From the NCBI GenBank assembly GCA_947396885.1, contig OX377203.1, forward strand, positions 1,550,001-1,614,000: a stretch of 64,000 nucleotides of DNA. The letters run 5' to 3'. Position numbers and translations under genes: made by a program. Origin of the DNA: Heligmosomoides polygyrus polygyrus. Taxonomy: Eukaryota; Nematoda; Chromadorea; Rhabditida; Heligmosomidae. Of this stretch, positions 30,402-41,730 are shown in pieces. Within the stretch, counting starts at the first letter, position 1. Each line of letters begins with the position of its first letter. Under the pieces are notes generated by a model, which was not told the origin of the DNA, did no database searches, and worked only from the letters and a program-made list of their open reading frames with translations.

Positions 30402-32278
30402 GGTAGGAGTTTTAGAATCATCCTCGCCATAGCTGGCACCGTTATCCTACATAAACATCGGCCTTTTCTAGTAGCTAGAAGCACCAAAGTTTTTTTTACC
30501 TGGATAGTGGATTTCGTGAACTGCTCTGCTGACCTATCAAAGGAAAGCCGGTCACCAGTGGGCGAAAACCCGGTCATCTATCGGTGAATTCTAGCTGTCT
30601 TCCCTACTATTACACTTCACCGGAAATTCGCTCGAAGTTGACCGCTCATGAGGTGCTCTAGGTAAGTGCACCTCTTCGGTTCTTCTGAGACAAGCAACAT
30701 GTGCAAGAAGCCAGTATAATGATCTTGGGATCGGAGGCATTTCGAATGCCCGTGCCGCTCCTGTCTAAAACTTCGTTGAACCATCGGACAAAAGCCGTTC
30801 ACCAGCGGGTGAAAACCCGATCACTTATAGGTGAATTGTAGTTGTCACTTTTATTTCGCCGAAAGTTCATCCGAGGTTGACCGCTAGGGGTTTAAGATTT
30901 AATAAAAGCGCGACCTGGCTAGCGACACAGGTTGGGCTCCTTCAGTCAATGCCTTCAGTTTTGGACAGTTCCTGGGGTTTCGATCGTTGGAACGGGACTA
31001 GTCTTCGCTTGCAGGAGAACAACCTGAGACAGCCGTCGCCCTGATAAGGCCTCGAGGTGCCTGCTGTCCTTCTGGGACTCCTGAATACTCGAATCCCGGA
31101 GAATGAAAAGGCCTCGCCGACTGTCTGGCTCGGGACCGTGGCGGCGGCTGGAATTGATCGCGGCGGCTATGAGCGGATTATCCATGTAGGGGTGATGGTG
31201 GTGATGGTGGCTCTGAGCCGCCGCTCTTTCTCTCTGTTATGCGCACCCCGTTATCCGGTTTTGAGACGGATATCGGCTTACGGTTGAACCCGTCACTCGG
31301 CTCCCGCCGTGTCACTGCTCAGCGACGACCTCGGTGTAGTCCTCGCCGACGACTCGACGGTTTCGCCTGTGAGTTCTTTCGCACTTCGTCATGGCCGTCG
31401 GCTATTGTTCACCGTCGTCGGGCTTTTTTGCCGTCTTCCTTTGTATTCTCGTTCGCAACACTTGCACCAGATGTTCTGCCTGTACTTCTACTGCTATGAC
31501 TGGTCTTGCAGGAAAACTTTTCCTTTGTATTCTTCCTCCTTGGAAGTTTCTCTTACTGTTATCATTTCTGTTTCTGCTCTGTTTTGTGTTGAGTGTTTTG
31601 TTTTGCTTGTGTTGAGGTTTATGTGTTGTTTTGTTGTTGTTTTTTCAATGGAGTTGACTCCATTTTTTATCTTCCAAATTAAACAGCGCACCTATGCATT
31701 CTTTGTACTTTTTATGCGTTTAATTATTCAAAGGTTTTCAGCGTCCAATGTCCTGATTAGGGAAAATTTCCCTTCCGTGTTCCGAATTCCGGTTTTCGGC
31801 CATTTTGAGCGTTCCCGTTCCGTCTTCCGTCTTTCCGTTTATTTTATTTTTCCGAAAAATCCGCACATCCCGCTGATTAGGTTCCAGGCTCCTTATTTTT
31901 CATTATTTCCTCTCTTGTTAATCTTCAAAGATACTTTCACATTAAATCTACGGCCATAGCTTTCCCCGAGATCGGAATGCTCAAAGAGACAAAAGTAAAA
32001 AAAATCGACCCCGCCCAATCCCCTAACGAACGCGCCCCATGTGTTCTGCATCTGCATGCTGTTATGAACTCTACATAATTATGGCTCGTTACTGCTCGCT
32101 GAACGGTTCATTATCCCGTATTAGGAATCGTACCCAATTACCGTAACCCGATTACACATTACTGCAGGATTACTCAACCCCTCCCCTACCAGTACGTTTG
32201 ACATTTCCGACCTTCTATGCCATCACGGTTAGACGAAAAAGCGGATGGATTACTCCACATGAACAACTGAAGATGGTC
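30402..32278. other. Diverged array units, then unrecognised sequence
   Basis: Array-like words persist to about 30890. Beyond this no gene is seen. A plus-strand frame at 31309-31959 is T-rich and compositionally unlike a protein. A hydrophobic look comes from TTC/CTT content. Confidence 0.5.
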
Positions 32279-32454
32279 CTTGTCGCGAATGTGGGCAGCA
32301 TTGGGAAGTAGGAGCTCGCCAGCCAAGAATAGCCAACCGAACACCCAATCACGTTACGGACCGTATGCAGCCTCTCTGAATGGCATGTCTATTCGAAGCG
32401 GCCTGATTGGCTGGCGCGCTTTCAACTCGCAATGCTGCCCATTTTCGCGACAAG
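32279..32454. mobile_element. Family G foldback
   Basis: CTTGTCGCGAATGTGGGCAG on the left is mirrored by CTGCCCATTTTCGCGACAAG on the right. Inner words ATTGGCTGGCGCGC and CCAATCACG. Confidence 0.8.
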
Positions 32455-32630
32455 AGTCCTTACCTACCCAAAGTGAATGAAGACGAAGCGTGAAGTTCTA
32501 TGGTTCAGCAGCACAACTGGACCACTCTTTCTTTGTCACCAGAAGTGGGATGCATCTCGCATCCCGCAGGGAAATTAAATTATGTCAATCCATATCTATA
32601 TCCTTTAGTATTCTGAATCTATCTTTGGTA

Positions 32631-32810
32631 TATGTCGCGAAGATGGGCAGCATTGAGAGATGGGAACGCCCCATCCAATAAGACCCTACTGAATGGGCGT
32701 GTCATTCAGAGAGGACCCTGATTGGCTGGCATGTATACGGTTTGTGCTCTGCTTGGTTATTAGTGGCTGGTGCGCTCCTACCGACCAATGCTGCTCACCT
32801 TCGCGACATG
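32631..32810. mobile_element. Family G foldback
   Basis: TATGTCGCGAAGATGGGCAG mirrored by CTGCTCACCTTCGCGACATG, about 180 bp after the first copy. Confidence 0.78.
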
Positions 32811-32874
32811 AGCCCAATACTTATTCAGCCACTTTTTTCTCAATCCGCAGAACTATTTCCGAGCGACAATTAAT

Positions 32875-33165
32875 CGCGCTGGCGTTATCGAAAATTAGGT
32901 GGGCCGGCCACGTAATGCGTCTCACAGACATCTGCTGGACAAGTGCCATGACCGACTGAATTCTGTGTGATTTGAAGAACGCCCATCAAGCATTGGTGGG
33001 ACTTCGGAAAGCCATGAACGAATGATATGACGCTCTTTGTGTCCCTCGAGAGAGGAGGATCCATTGAAGCACTCTGGCACGGGACAGGGACGAATGGAGA
33101 CACTTCTGGTGCCGCCCACTCGAGCACCTAGATGATCAACGGGACGACAGGTGGCGTTAAGAAGG
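32875..33165 (+). pseudogene. RTE-type LINE 3' relic
   Basis: Conceptual translation gives LSKIRWAGHVMRLTDICWT, then in-frame stops, then YDALCVPRERRIH and STLARDRDEWRHFW ending RPLEHLDDQRDDRW, the standard C-terminus of nematode RTE-like reverse transcriptases. At least three stops. 5' truncated. Confidence 0.82.
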
Positions 33166-33974
33166 GATCATCCTCTCTGCTGACAGCGTGCTGGCTCACC
33201 TTAAGCCTACCCCTCCTGTAGTCAAGTTCCTGGTTAGCATAGCTGAACCTCCTGATACGTCTGCAGCGGCTCACCGCCGAATCGCCTTCTGAAATAGCCC
33301 ACTTGACCAGTCAACGACTTGCCAACCATCTTCAGCCGTAGTGTTCTTCCTTCCGCGACGCTGGGGCGGATTTTCCGTCTATGACCAGCTTCTCTCAAGT
33401 GTCACTGGTCCGGCGGTGTCACCAGCCGACGACGAAAGCCATTTGTCGTCGTCACCACTATAACTCGTCGTCACTGCATCCGCTCCAATTCCCTCTCCAC
33501 GGCGTCGTCGTTCATGTCGTTGTCGGCGTTGATTTGTGTGCGTCCCTTACAAGGAGTGACCGTCCGCGCTGTTCGATTTCACGCTCACTGCAGCCGCAGG
33601 CGGACCCTGAGAGGGGGGGGGGGAGGCTGAATAGCCGACCGTCCCTCATTTTTTACTTGTTTTATGCTTTTTCTTAACACTATGGCTCTGAGCCAGATCA
33701 TCCAGATCACGTCTCGGCTCCACATGGGAGTCCTTCTCTGTGCTGTAAATGGCTCGAGAACTAGAAGTTGTTCCAGGTCAGACTTGTGGCGGCTGTAGTT
33801 TAGGCCGCACACCCTCACAGCGCATCCGCGGAATTATTCAGGCGATCGTTACGGATAGATAATGATAATATGTGATGCAAGCGGATGACCACCCCCAAAA
33901 AAGGGTACAGCGTCTTTGACGCTAAACAGTACTATCATACCTTTAAAATTACATTGTCATATTACCACTATTAT
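33166..33974. other. No gene recognised
   Basis: Contains an 11-base G run at 33613-33623 and GTC-rich simple sequence. No domain. Confidence 0.45.
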
Positions 33975-34055
33975 TACCGCGACTTTCCCGCGATCATAGG
34001 TTGATTCGCGAGATTTGACTTGTTGGTTTAATTACCCAAGTTTGAGGTAAAACGT
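33975..34055 (+). repeat. SL1 cassette, internally deleted
   Basis: Keeps the cassette start (TTACCGCGACTTTCCCGCG, ATCATAGG) and then jumps to an exact SL1 exon with most of the leader missing. Confidence 0.7.
34025..34046 (+). ncRNA. SL1 leader exon, exact 22/22
   Basis: Identical to the nematode SL1 and followed by GTAAAACG (splice-donor like). No recognisable Sm site within 100 nt downstream. Confidence 0.6.
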
Positions 34056-34084
34056 CATCAACGCCTAGTGTACATACATGTGTT

Positions 34085-35760
34085 GTGTGTCAAGGATATG
34101 GATGGAGAACTGCACCACCGAAACTTGTCTACCGCTATTTTATTCATTTTCGAATTACTATTTTCGTATCATTATTACAATATCGATCGTTATTATCGAT
34201 TTTCGCACATATTTTACACTTATCCTTAACCTTTATTCAATCTCTGCCTGTGACATTCACTTTTTCATCCACGAGTGATTCTATGCCAATAAAGCACGCC
34301 ACTGCACCTAATTGTACACTACGGACTCTTGGGATGTAGAGCCCATCCGTTTGTCCGTCTGTCTGTCGGCGTAAAAATAATAGTCACTGGAAAGCTTCGA
34401 GCTGTATACGCGTGTTCAACCAGGTGATCCTCGTCGATGGAACGAATACAGTGGCCGGAGTAGGGGCCTCCCGGAAAGCGAACAATATCGATCAATATTA
34501 TCGATTACAATATCGATAGCTATTATCGATTTCCGCCCACATTTTACACTTGTTCTTATCCTTTATTATATGGCTGCATAGGACTTCATTTGCTATCTCG
34601 CGAGTCCTTCTATGCCAACGAAATATGCACCTATATGTCCCAGAGTGGTGGAGAGCATGGCGCATCGGTTTATCGGTATGTCCGTCTGCGCAAAATTAAT
34701 CGCCGCTTCGAGAGTTTCACACCGCATACGCAAGATCAGTTACGCGAGCATTATTGATAGAAGCGGATACGGTGGTCAGTGAATGGCACTTCCGTAAAGG
34801 GAACAATACGGATCAATATTATCGATTGCAATATCGATCGTTATTATCGATTTTCGCCCATTCTTACAGCTATCCTTCACCTTTGTTTAATGGCTGCATA
34901 GAGCTTTCAGTTGTTATTCCGTGGGTCTTTCTGAGTAACGAAATACACCATTGCATTTAAATGTCCGCGTGCTTTACTGACTGTTAAAGTGTATGGCCAT
35001 CAGTCTGTCCGTCTTTTCTTCCGCGCAAATTTAATGGCCGCTGCTAGGGCTTAGCACCGTATACGCAGGATCAAATAGACGCCCATTACTGATGGAAGCG
35101 AATACGGTGGGCAGTGAATGAGCCTTCCGGAAAGGGAACAGTACGGATCAATATTATCGATTACAATATCGATCGCTATTATCGATTTTCACCCACTCTT
35201 ACAGCTATTCTTAATCTTTGTTCAATGGCTGCTTTTCCTTCACACTCGCGAGTCATTCTATGCTAAGGAAATACGCACTTATCTGTCTCAGAGTGGTGGA
35301 GGCATAGGCCCATCGGTTTGTCCGACTGTGCGTCGGCGCAAAAATAATGGCCGTTGGGAGAACTTCGAACTGTATACGCAGAATCAACCAAGCGCCATTA
35401 TTATGGATTTTCACCCATATTTCACAGTTATCCTTTGGCTGCATAGGGCTTTCACTTTTGCGTTGATGAGGCAATCTATGAAAATAAAGTCCACCACTGC
35501 ACATAAGTACACACTGCGGACTGCTTGAGTGTGAAGCCCATGTCCGTGTGTCCGTCTGCGCAAAATTAGTGGCCGCTGCAATGGTTTTACACCGCATACG
35601 CCGGATCAAATGAGCGACCAATATCGATAGAAGCGAACACTGTGGATGAGCCTACGGAAAAGGAACAATACGGTTTATCGATTAGAATATCGATCAGCGG
35701 TATAGATCACAATGTTTGTCAATGTTATCGATTTTCGTCCATATTCTACAGTTTGATGGA
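34085..35760 (+). repeat. Tandem array, about 320-335 bp units, ATCGAT-rich core
   Basis: Four clear units (cores near 34170, 34492, 34813 and 35148) and weaker ones to 35700. The core reads TCAATATTATCGATTACAA then TATCGATCGTTATTATCGAT. Each unit also has TCCGTCTGCGCAAA-like and GATACGGTGGNCAGTGAATG-like words. Confidence 0.85.
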
Positions 35761-36472
35761 GAACCGCACGAATATGTCGGCGGGATAGAATAAAGGAATC
35801 GGAAAAAAGTGGGTCGACGCTATCGACTTCTGGGTAGTCAGTCATACTTGCAGGTGAATCCAACGGCTTTCCCCGCGCATCAGAAGCAGGTCCATGGACG
35901 ACTGACAGAGAAAAGTCCACCGTAACTACCGCTAACGATAAAGCCAACAGGACGTCGAAAATCGAAGATCCATCGCCGATTGTCGAAGACAATGTGAATC
36001 ACCTCGTTAATCGTCGTGTGGTCGCATTGTCCTGGCCTTGTTTTCAGCCGTTATGACTCCGCCGAGCCAAGCAAACACGTGTGGCTCCTCCACCACTTCA
36101 TCATCGCCTTCTCATCTTTCTCGTCGTCCTCCAACCGCCCACAACCGTCGTTGATGGCAGCGCCTTGGCCACCAAGGTCATTAAGCGAGACGAGCGACAC
36201 CAGACATGGTTCTCACGATCACCTGGACCTGTCTGATGACGATGACGTCAGATGACAGGCCATTTCTTCGTCGGTCTTTAATGAGAATGCCTATATGGAC
36301 CAGCAGATGGTCGGAATCTGTTGCTGGCCGTGTCGCCTAGACGTCTCGTTTGAATTTTAGTTGGCATCTATTGCCTAGGAATCCAATGACATTTTCCACT
36401 ATTTATTATAATTTTTTTAGAGCACTACAATATTTTTAAAACCAGTGAAAATTCACCCACCTAGTCTTCTAA
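35761..36472. other. No gene recognised
   Basis: A minus-strand frame partly within 35675-35992 and a plus-strand frame at 36016-36255 lack recognisable domains. Confidence 0.45.
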
Positions 36473-36608
36473 GGTCTAGTTTATACTGCAGCTGCCGCGC
36501 TATGCGTAAGCACGTTATCTATGATTATCGATTTTACCGCGCGCGCGCGATCGATATAGATCATTACTATATTCCATGCCGCCCAGATACTCAAGTATAA
36601 ACTCAGCC
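36473..36608. mobile_element. TWA-MITE, diverged
   Basis: GGTCTAGTTTATACTGCAGC to AAGTATAAACTCAGCC, with TAA before the left end and a degraded right flank. The centre is CGCGCGCGCG next to ATCGATATAGAT. Confidence 0.65.
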
Positions 36609-36701
36609 CAATAGCAACACAATGTCATGCCCTAAAAAGAAAAATTGTTGTACGTATTTGTAACACTGATCTTCCGAAAGTTAGCTAAGTGGGCAGTCTA
36701 A

Positions 36702-36835
36702 GGCGCAGTTTATACTTCCGACGTTGAGCGATGCGACGGCATGTGTAGTGGCCAAATCGATCGATCGCGTCGCCCAATCAATGTGGTCACAGTACGTGGC
36801 GCCACGTCGCTCGGCGTCGAAGTATAAACGGGCCC
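36702..36835. mobile_element. TWA-MITE, complete
   Basis: GGCGCAGTTTATACTTCCG to CGAAGTATAAACGGGCCC, flanked by TAA at 36699-36701 and 36836-36838. Stem words GAGCGATGCGACGGC and GATCGATCGCGTCGCC. Confidence 0.85.
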
Positions 36836-37104
36836 TAACTCTTCTAACTTTTGAAGTTAAAAAAAGTTCTGATAAAAGACGTGCTAGCCATTTTCGCTAT
36901 TTTTGCTCAAGAATTTCAGAGCATGACAATGTGTTATTATTCTTTTGAGATCAATTGACGAGGTCCTAGTTGGGCGGGGCTGGCGTCTACAAATCCGAAT
37001 CAATAAAGTCAGGTATGAATACATGACAACGTTGCAGATAGGCTTCTACGGATTAACGTCGCTGCAGTTAAACTGCCACCACTTCAACTGCTTTTCCCGT
37101 TTTA

Positions 37105-37205
37105 GGACTCGTTTATACTTCTGACGTCAGGCGACGCGATGGTGGTAAAATAATGACAATATGGATCGCGATCGCGCCGCTCGACGTCACAGTATAGACG
37201 GGACT
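37105..37205. mobile_element. TWA-MITE, short
   Basis: GGACTCGTTTATACTTCTGAC to GTCACAGTATAGACGGGACT, flanked by TTA at 37102-37104 and 37206-37208. Confidence 0.8.
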
Positions 37206-37233
37206 TTATTCCCATGTTCGTACCTTATTCTGT

Positions 37234-37520
37234 TAAGGGATAAGGATTAAGGACGGCGTTACTCGATCCCTTTTGGGATGCGCCATGTATTCTACTTCTA
37301 CGCGACGTCGTGAGGCGATTTGAATGCGTATTTGGCTTATACGGTGGCTTGTGGTGGAGAGCCAATGGACAACTTAGGGTTTTACTCTTTCCAGTCTGGT
37401 AAAATGCACGTACATATTCCAGAGATATGGAAACCCTAGGCGGGACCCGATCCAAGAACCTTGTACTAGGTGAAGACGACATCCATCGTCTCTTACGGTT
37501 GCGGTACCGCGCACCCCTTC
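37234..37520 (-). mobile_element. SINE-X copy
   Basis: Minus strand from the tail (AAGGGATAAGGATTAAGGAC) to a decayed head (CGGTACCGCGCACCCC). Confidence 0.78.
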
Positions 37521-37638
37521 CTTCAATGGTATTCATAAAAAAAAATTACTTTTTTTAACTATTTTTAACCTTCAGGCCTTCTTACGTTTCTCTATTTCTG
37601 TTGCTTATTCGAAACCAACGGTCTTTTATCTCCTATCT

Positions 37639-37878
37639 GGGCGGGGGTAACGCAGCCGGAACGGGTGACGGTTCTCATCTGCACAATGAATCGAGGTCTT
37701 TGGTTCAGGTCCCACTCAGGCCAATTAGGCCTTCCGTCCCTCCGGGGTCGGAGGCTGACTGGGAAGGATAAATCGCTGACTTGTTCATCCGTTGGCCACC
37801 GTAAATCATTTTGAAGACCAAATACGCATTCAAATAGTCTCCACGATATCTCGTAGAAGTGGAATGCGTGGCGCACCC
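37639..37878 (+). mobile_element. SINE-X copy, tail missing
   Basis: Head GGGCGGGGGTAACGCAGCCGG, body AAATCGCTGACTTGTTCATC and GTAGAAGTGGAATGCGTGGC. It stops before the usual TTTATCC tail. Confidence 0.75.
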
Positions 37879-37965
37879 TGCATGAAGATGACTACTGTCA
37901 ACTTGTCGCTTTCTGCGCCTTTCTTTCGAAATTCCACCTTGAAGAGGGTGAAGATTACATAATAA

Positions 37966-38235
37966 AGAATGACGGTTGGCATTACTCAATTCTTTCGAAG
38001 GATGCGCCACGTACTCTACTTCTTCCGGATGTCGTGGAGGCGAGTTGCATGGGGGCCTATATAACGACTTGCAGTGGCCAACCGATGGACAAGGCAGAGT
38101 TCAATCCTTCTCAAACGAGCCAGGTTCCAAATCACCGAACCTGGAGGAATCAAAGGCGTGGTTGGTCTGGGCGGGATCCGAGCCAGGAACCTCAATTCGG
38201 GGTGCACGCGAGAGCATACAGCGCCACAACCGGTA
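37966..38235 (-). mobile_element. SINE-X copy, diverged
   Basis: Minus strand: GGCATTACTCAATTC, GGATGCGCCACGTACTCTAC, GATGTCGTGGAGGCG, GCGGGATCCGAGCCAGGAACC and GGGTGCACGCGAGAG. Confidence 0.75.
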
Positions 38236-39197
38236 TCCAAACATGCAGACCGTTAACTCATTCCTTTTCGCCTTCTTTCTCCTCCTCCGATCGCTTTCCT
38301 TCCACGGACGTTCCCAGCTATAAATAATGGATTAGTGGCCTTGTATGGAGTGTTTGCTTGTCGTGACACTGCGCGCAATGTGTCATCGTTTTCACGACGG
38401 GAAGGCTGAGGAGGATTCTCGGAGTGGGTGTGAAAGTCGTCCTCTGTCATGTCGTGATAGTTTAGAGCACTTTCGTAATTGCTACCGTATTTCCGTGTCT
38501 TATTGGATCACAAGAAAGGTACATACCTGACCAATAGAGGTATAGCGCGAGGTGACTGCTCATCCAAATAATATAATTTTCTAAATTTCACTAAAAAATT
38601 TAAAAAATTAAAAAATACTTTGAGGTCGAATGATAGTAATTTCTTCTTCGTCGTTATTCAAACAGCGCAGTTTTTCTGCAAGAGAGGGTGGCTTTTTAAT
38701 TAATCAATTTCAATGTAAAAAATATTTAAACTTGCTTGGACAATGTTTATTTAAATATTTGATACGCCTGACTTTCATTCATAGAATGTTCACTGTATTT
38801 TAAAAATTGATCGCCGAGCATTTTTTAATTTGAAACTGGACACCTTTAGAAAAAAATAAAGTGGATATGTTGCTAACCTTTGCAAAACAGACAGTCTAAT
38901 CAGGTTAACATTACCTTTTTAAGATGTGTTCAGGAAACTTTTTGTTAGAAATTCACTTTTGCAGAACGTCTCAAGAAAAAAACTGCCCTGTTTGAACAAA
39001 ACACAAAATTCGTATCACTTGGCCTCAAACAAAATTTTTAGCTCCGAGCTTCTCTTCTCTGGAACGTCAGCCCCTGCAGAATAATATGCCTACCGAAAAA
39101 GAAACCTCGTGTGGAAGAAAAAATTCTGCAAACATTAACAAAAAATTTCAATTTTTTTCAAACGTGCCGAGATCAATGAATTTTCTGGGGTGTTTTA
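38236..39197. other. No gene; AT-rich sequence partly like the 25.7-kb array
   Basis: Around 38690-38900 words such as GTTTATTTAAATATTTGATACG resemble the AT-rich array. Otherwise unrecognised. Confidence 0.45.
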
Positions 39198-39321
39198 GGC
39201 CCCGTTTATACTTCGTCGCGATGACCACGCAATGAGGCCAAATTGATCGATCGCGTCGCACAATCAATATGGCCACTATACGTGGCGTCGCATCGCGCCG
39301 CGACGAAGTATAAACGGGGCC
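39198..39321. mobile_element. TWA-MITE, complete
   Basis: GGCCCCGTTTATACTTCGTCG to CGACGAAGTATAAACGGGGCC, flanked by TTA at 39195-39197 and 39322-39324. Centre TTGATCGATCGCG. Confidence 0.9.
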
Positions 39322-39324
39322 TTA

Positions 39325-39610
39325 GGGAGAGATTGCGCCGTGTACTCACTCTCGTTTTATTCGTTACATTGTCCACTAGAATGATAGTGCGATTGCTGTT
39401 TAAATGCGTACAAGCATAGAAAACAGTAAGCGACCACAACAGAAGAAATATGTATACGACTTCAAGTAGACAGCATTCCACTATCAATCAAATAAACACT
39501 GGAATGTTATGGACAAATGCACGGCACAATCTCTCCATGCGAACAATTCTGTCATTTTGTGTCGTCATTTTAAAGCACTGGTCAACGGAATTGGAGCTTT
39601 ATACGCATTT
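39325..39610. mobile_element. LFB core fragment
   Basis: GATTGCGCCGTGTACTCACTC on the left and CACTATCAATCAAATAAAC with GCACGGCACAATCTC on the right reproduce the central LFB arms. Confidence 0.65.
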
Positions 39611-39800
39611 AAAAAGTGTTCTCATTTCTTCCTCAGATCTGTATAAGAAATTTTTAAGGCAAATTTTCTTAAGCTTTCTTATAAGATTATTTTGCCTTTG
39701 TTATAGGGTGTCTATTTTGAACTAAGATATACTCATTTCTGCTTGTAAAGTTTTCGGTTTAAAAAAGTGTCTGGTTTAAAATGAAAAATGCCCACTTTAA
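39611..39800 (+). repeat. Family Q repeat, copy 1
   Basis: TTTGTTATAGGGTGTCTATTTTG, TTGTAAAG and AAATGAAAAATGCCCA recur at 40020 and 41471. Its 3' end is met by a TWA-MITE. Confidence 0.6.
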
Positions 39801-39934
39801 GGCCCCGTTTATACTTCGTCGCGGCGCGATGCGATGGCCACGCAATGAGGCCAAATTGATCGATCGCGCCGCACAATCAATATGGCCACCATACGTGGCG
39901 TCGCGTCGCCCTGCGACGAAGTATAGACGGGGCC
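39801..39934. mobile_element. TWA-MITE, complete
   Basis: GGCCCCGTTTATACTTCGTCG to CGACGAAGTATAGACGGGGCC, flanked by TAA at 39798-39800 and 39935-39937. Very similar to the copy 600 bp upstream. Confidence 0.9.
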
Positions 39935-40019
39935 TAAAGTGGACGTGGTGTGGTGTATGTAGGTTTAAGGTAAGGGTTACTGACATTTGTGGATGACATG
40001 GCGACTCTAATACCTTTAC

Positions 40020-40217
40020 TTGAGTTCAGAAACAGGTGTTGGTATAAAGGGCCAATTTTTTCTCAAAACATCCTGAATAAGAGATTTTACCCACAGCTTT
40101 TTAGAGGAATAAAACCAGCATTTCCTTATTTTCTATTTGTCATAAAGTGTCTATTTTTACTTTAGATGTATTCGTTTTTGTTTGTAAAGTGCCTGTTTCA
40201 AAGCAAAAATGGTATTC
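40020..40217 (+). repeat. Family Q repeat, copy 2
   Basis: TTTTTTCTCAAAACATCCTG, AGAGATTTTACCCACAG and CATAAAGTGTCTATTTTTAC match copy 3 at 41471-41668. The two flank the family F foldback. Confidence 0.6.
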
Positions 40218-40219
40218 TA

Positions 40220-41468
40220 CAGGCTGTTCCAAAAAATGTATACACTGTTTGAACGGTGATAACTTTGCTCATATTAAAGGTACTAAAGAAGTTAAGAGCC
40301 CATATGAAAGCTCAAGAAAATAGAAATTTTCTGACATATGAGCGGTATAGAGTGGGCCATGCACTCGTCTGATCTTTTGCATTTTACACACAACTGATTG
40401 CGTTTCGCTCGAATACTTGCTGTGATCTCTCGATGAAGTGGCCGTATCGATTGATTTGTGCTTCTTCTAAGGTTTAGAACCTAAAGACACAATATGGCTT
40501 GCAAAAATGCAGGGTATCCTTAAAAATGCAGATACTATTTGAAAGGTTCTAACATTGCTGCTAGCGAAGCTTTTCAAAATGTTTAGGATTCATATGAAAA
40601 CACATGGTAACGAGTATTCTGCAGCTTGGTAATAGTCAAGATTGCGACATGCCCCCTCCTGAAACCTTGCATTTCAGACTCGATTGATTGTGCATGGCTG
40701 AATACTTGTTACAGTCTTCTTACTACTTGGCCAGATTAACCTGTGCTGTGCTTCTTTTAACGTTTAGAACCACGTGAAAGACATGCGAGTCTATTACTTG
40801 CACAATTTAAATTAAAATTTAATCTAATTTAAATGCGAGCAGGAACCCCATTTTCCAAGACGGATTCTGTAGACTGATGAAGCAACATTCAAGCTGAATG
40901 GGGTGCAGCAACTGGTTGCCGGAAAACGTTAAAAGAAGCACAGTACAGGTTAATGTAGCCAAGTAGTAACAAGACTGTCATAAGCATTCAGTCCATCCAC
41001 AATCAATCGAGTCTGAAATCCAAGGTTTCAGACGGGGCATGGCGCAATCTTGACTATTTGCACGCCGCGGAAATCTCGTTACACTGTGCTTTCACATGAG
41101 TCTCAAACATCTTCAAAAGCTTCACTAGCAGCAATGTTAGAACCTTTCAAATAGTACCCGCATTTTTTTAGGATACCTTGCAATTTTGCAACCCATATTG
41201 TGTATTTGGTTCTAAACCTTGAAAGAAGCACAAAAAAATCGATACGGCCACTTTGTGGACAAACAAGTAACATGTATTCGAGCGAAGTCCAATCAATCGA
41301 GTGTAAAATGTAAAATTTCAGACGAGTGCATGGCGCATTGCATGTCTCTCATATGTCGGAAAATTTCCTTTTTTACTAAGCTTTCATAGCCCTTAACTTC
41401 TTCAGTACCTTTATTGTGAGCAAAGTTATCGCTTTCCAAACAGTGTATACATTTTTTGAGACACACTG
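40220..41468. mobile_element. Family F foldback, 1.25 kb, TA-flanked
   Basis: CAGGCTGTTCCAAAAAATG at the left and CATTTTTTGAGACACACTG at the right, with TA on both sides (40218-40219, 41469-41470). Arms share TATACACTGTTTGAACGGTG, ACTTTGCTCATATTAAAGG and GGCCATGCACTCGTC. A second inner inverted pair (40500-40800 with 40910-41220) makes it a two-tier palindrome. TA target and CAG ends suggest Tc1/mariner-type mobilisation. No ORF. Confidence 0.85.
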
Positions 41469-41470
41469 TA

Positions 41471-41668
41471 TGATATAAAGTTGTAATTTTTTCTTAAAAC
41501 ATACTGTAAAAGAGATTCTTCACACTGGTTTTCCTAAAGCAATCATATCACCATTTCACCATTTCGTCTTTGTTATATAAAGTGTTCATTTTGTCTTTAG
41601 GTTTTATTTTTGCTAGAAAATTGTTCGTTTTAAATCGAAAAATGCCCAGTTCAAAGTGAAAATTGTTT
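41471..41668 (+). repeat. Family Q repeat, copy 3
   Basis: Same order of words as 40020-40217 (AATTTTTTCTTAAAACATAC, AGAGATTCTTCACAC, ATAAAGTGTTCATTTTG). Confidence 0.6.
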
Positions 41669-41670
41669 AT

Positions 41671-41730
41671 CTCGTAGATGTAGAATTCGTGGCGCATACT
41701 AAATAAGGACTCTCTAACGCCGCCTCCTTG
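41671..41730 (+). mobile_element. SINE-X 3' fragment
   Basis: CTCGTAGATGTAGAATTCGTGG, GCGCATACTAAATAAGGAC and TAACGCCGCCTCC only. Confidence 0.6.

Noticed and set aside
31309..31959. 216-codon plus-strand frame that looks like a membrane protein
   Set aside because: Hydrophobicity comes from T-rich DNA. No conserved motif, no plausible splice structure, and several shorter frames overlap it.
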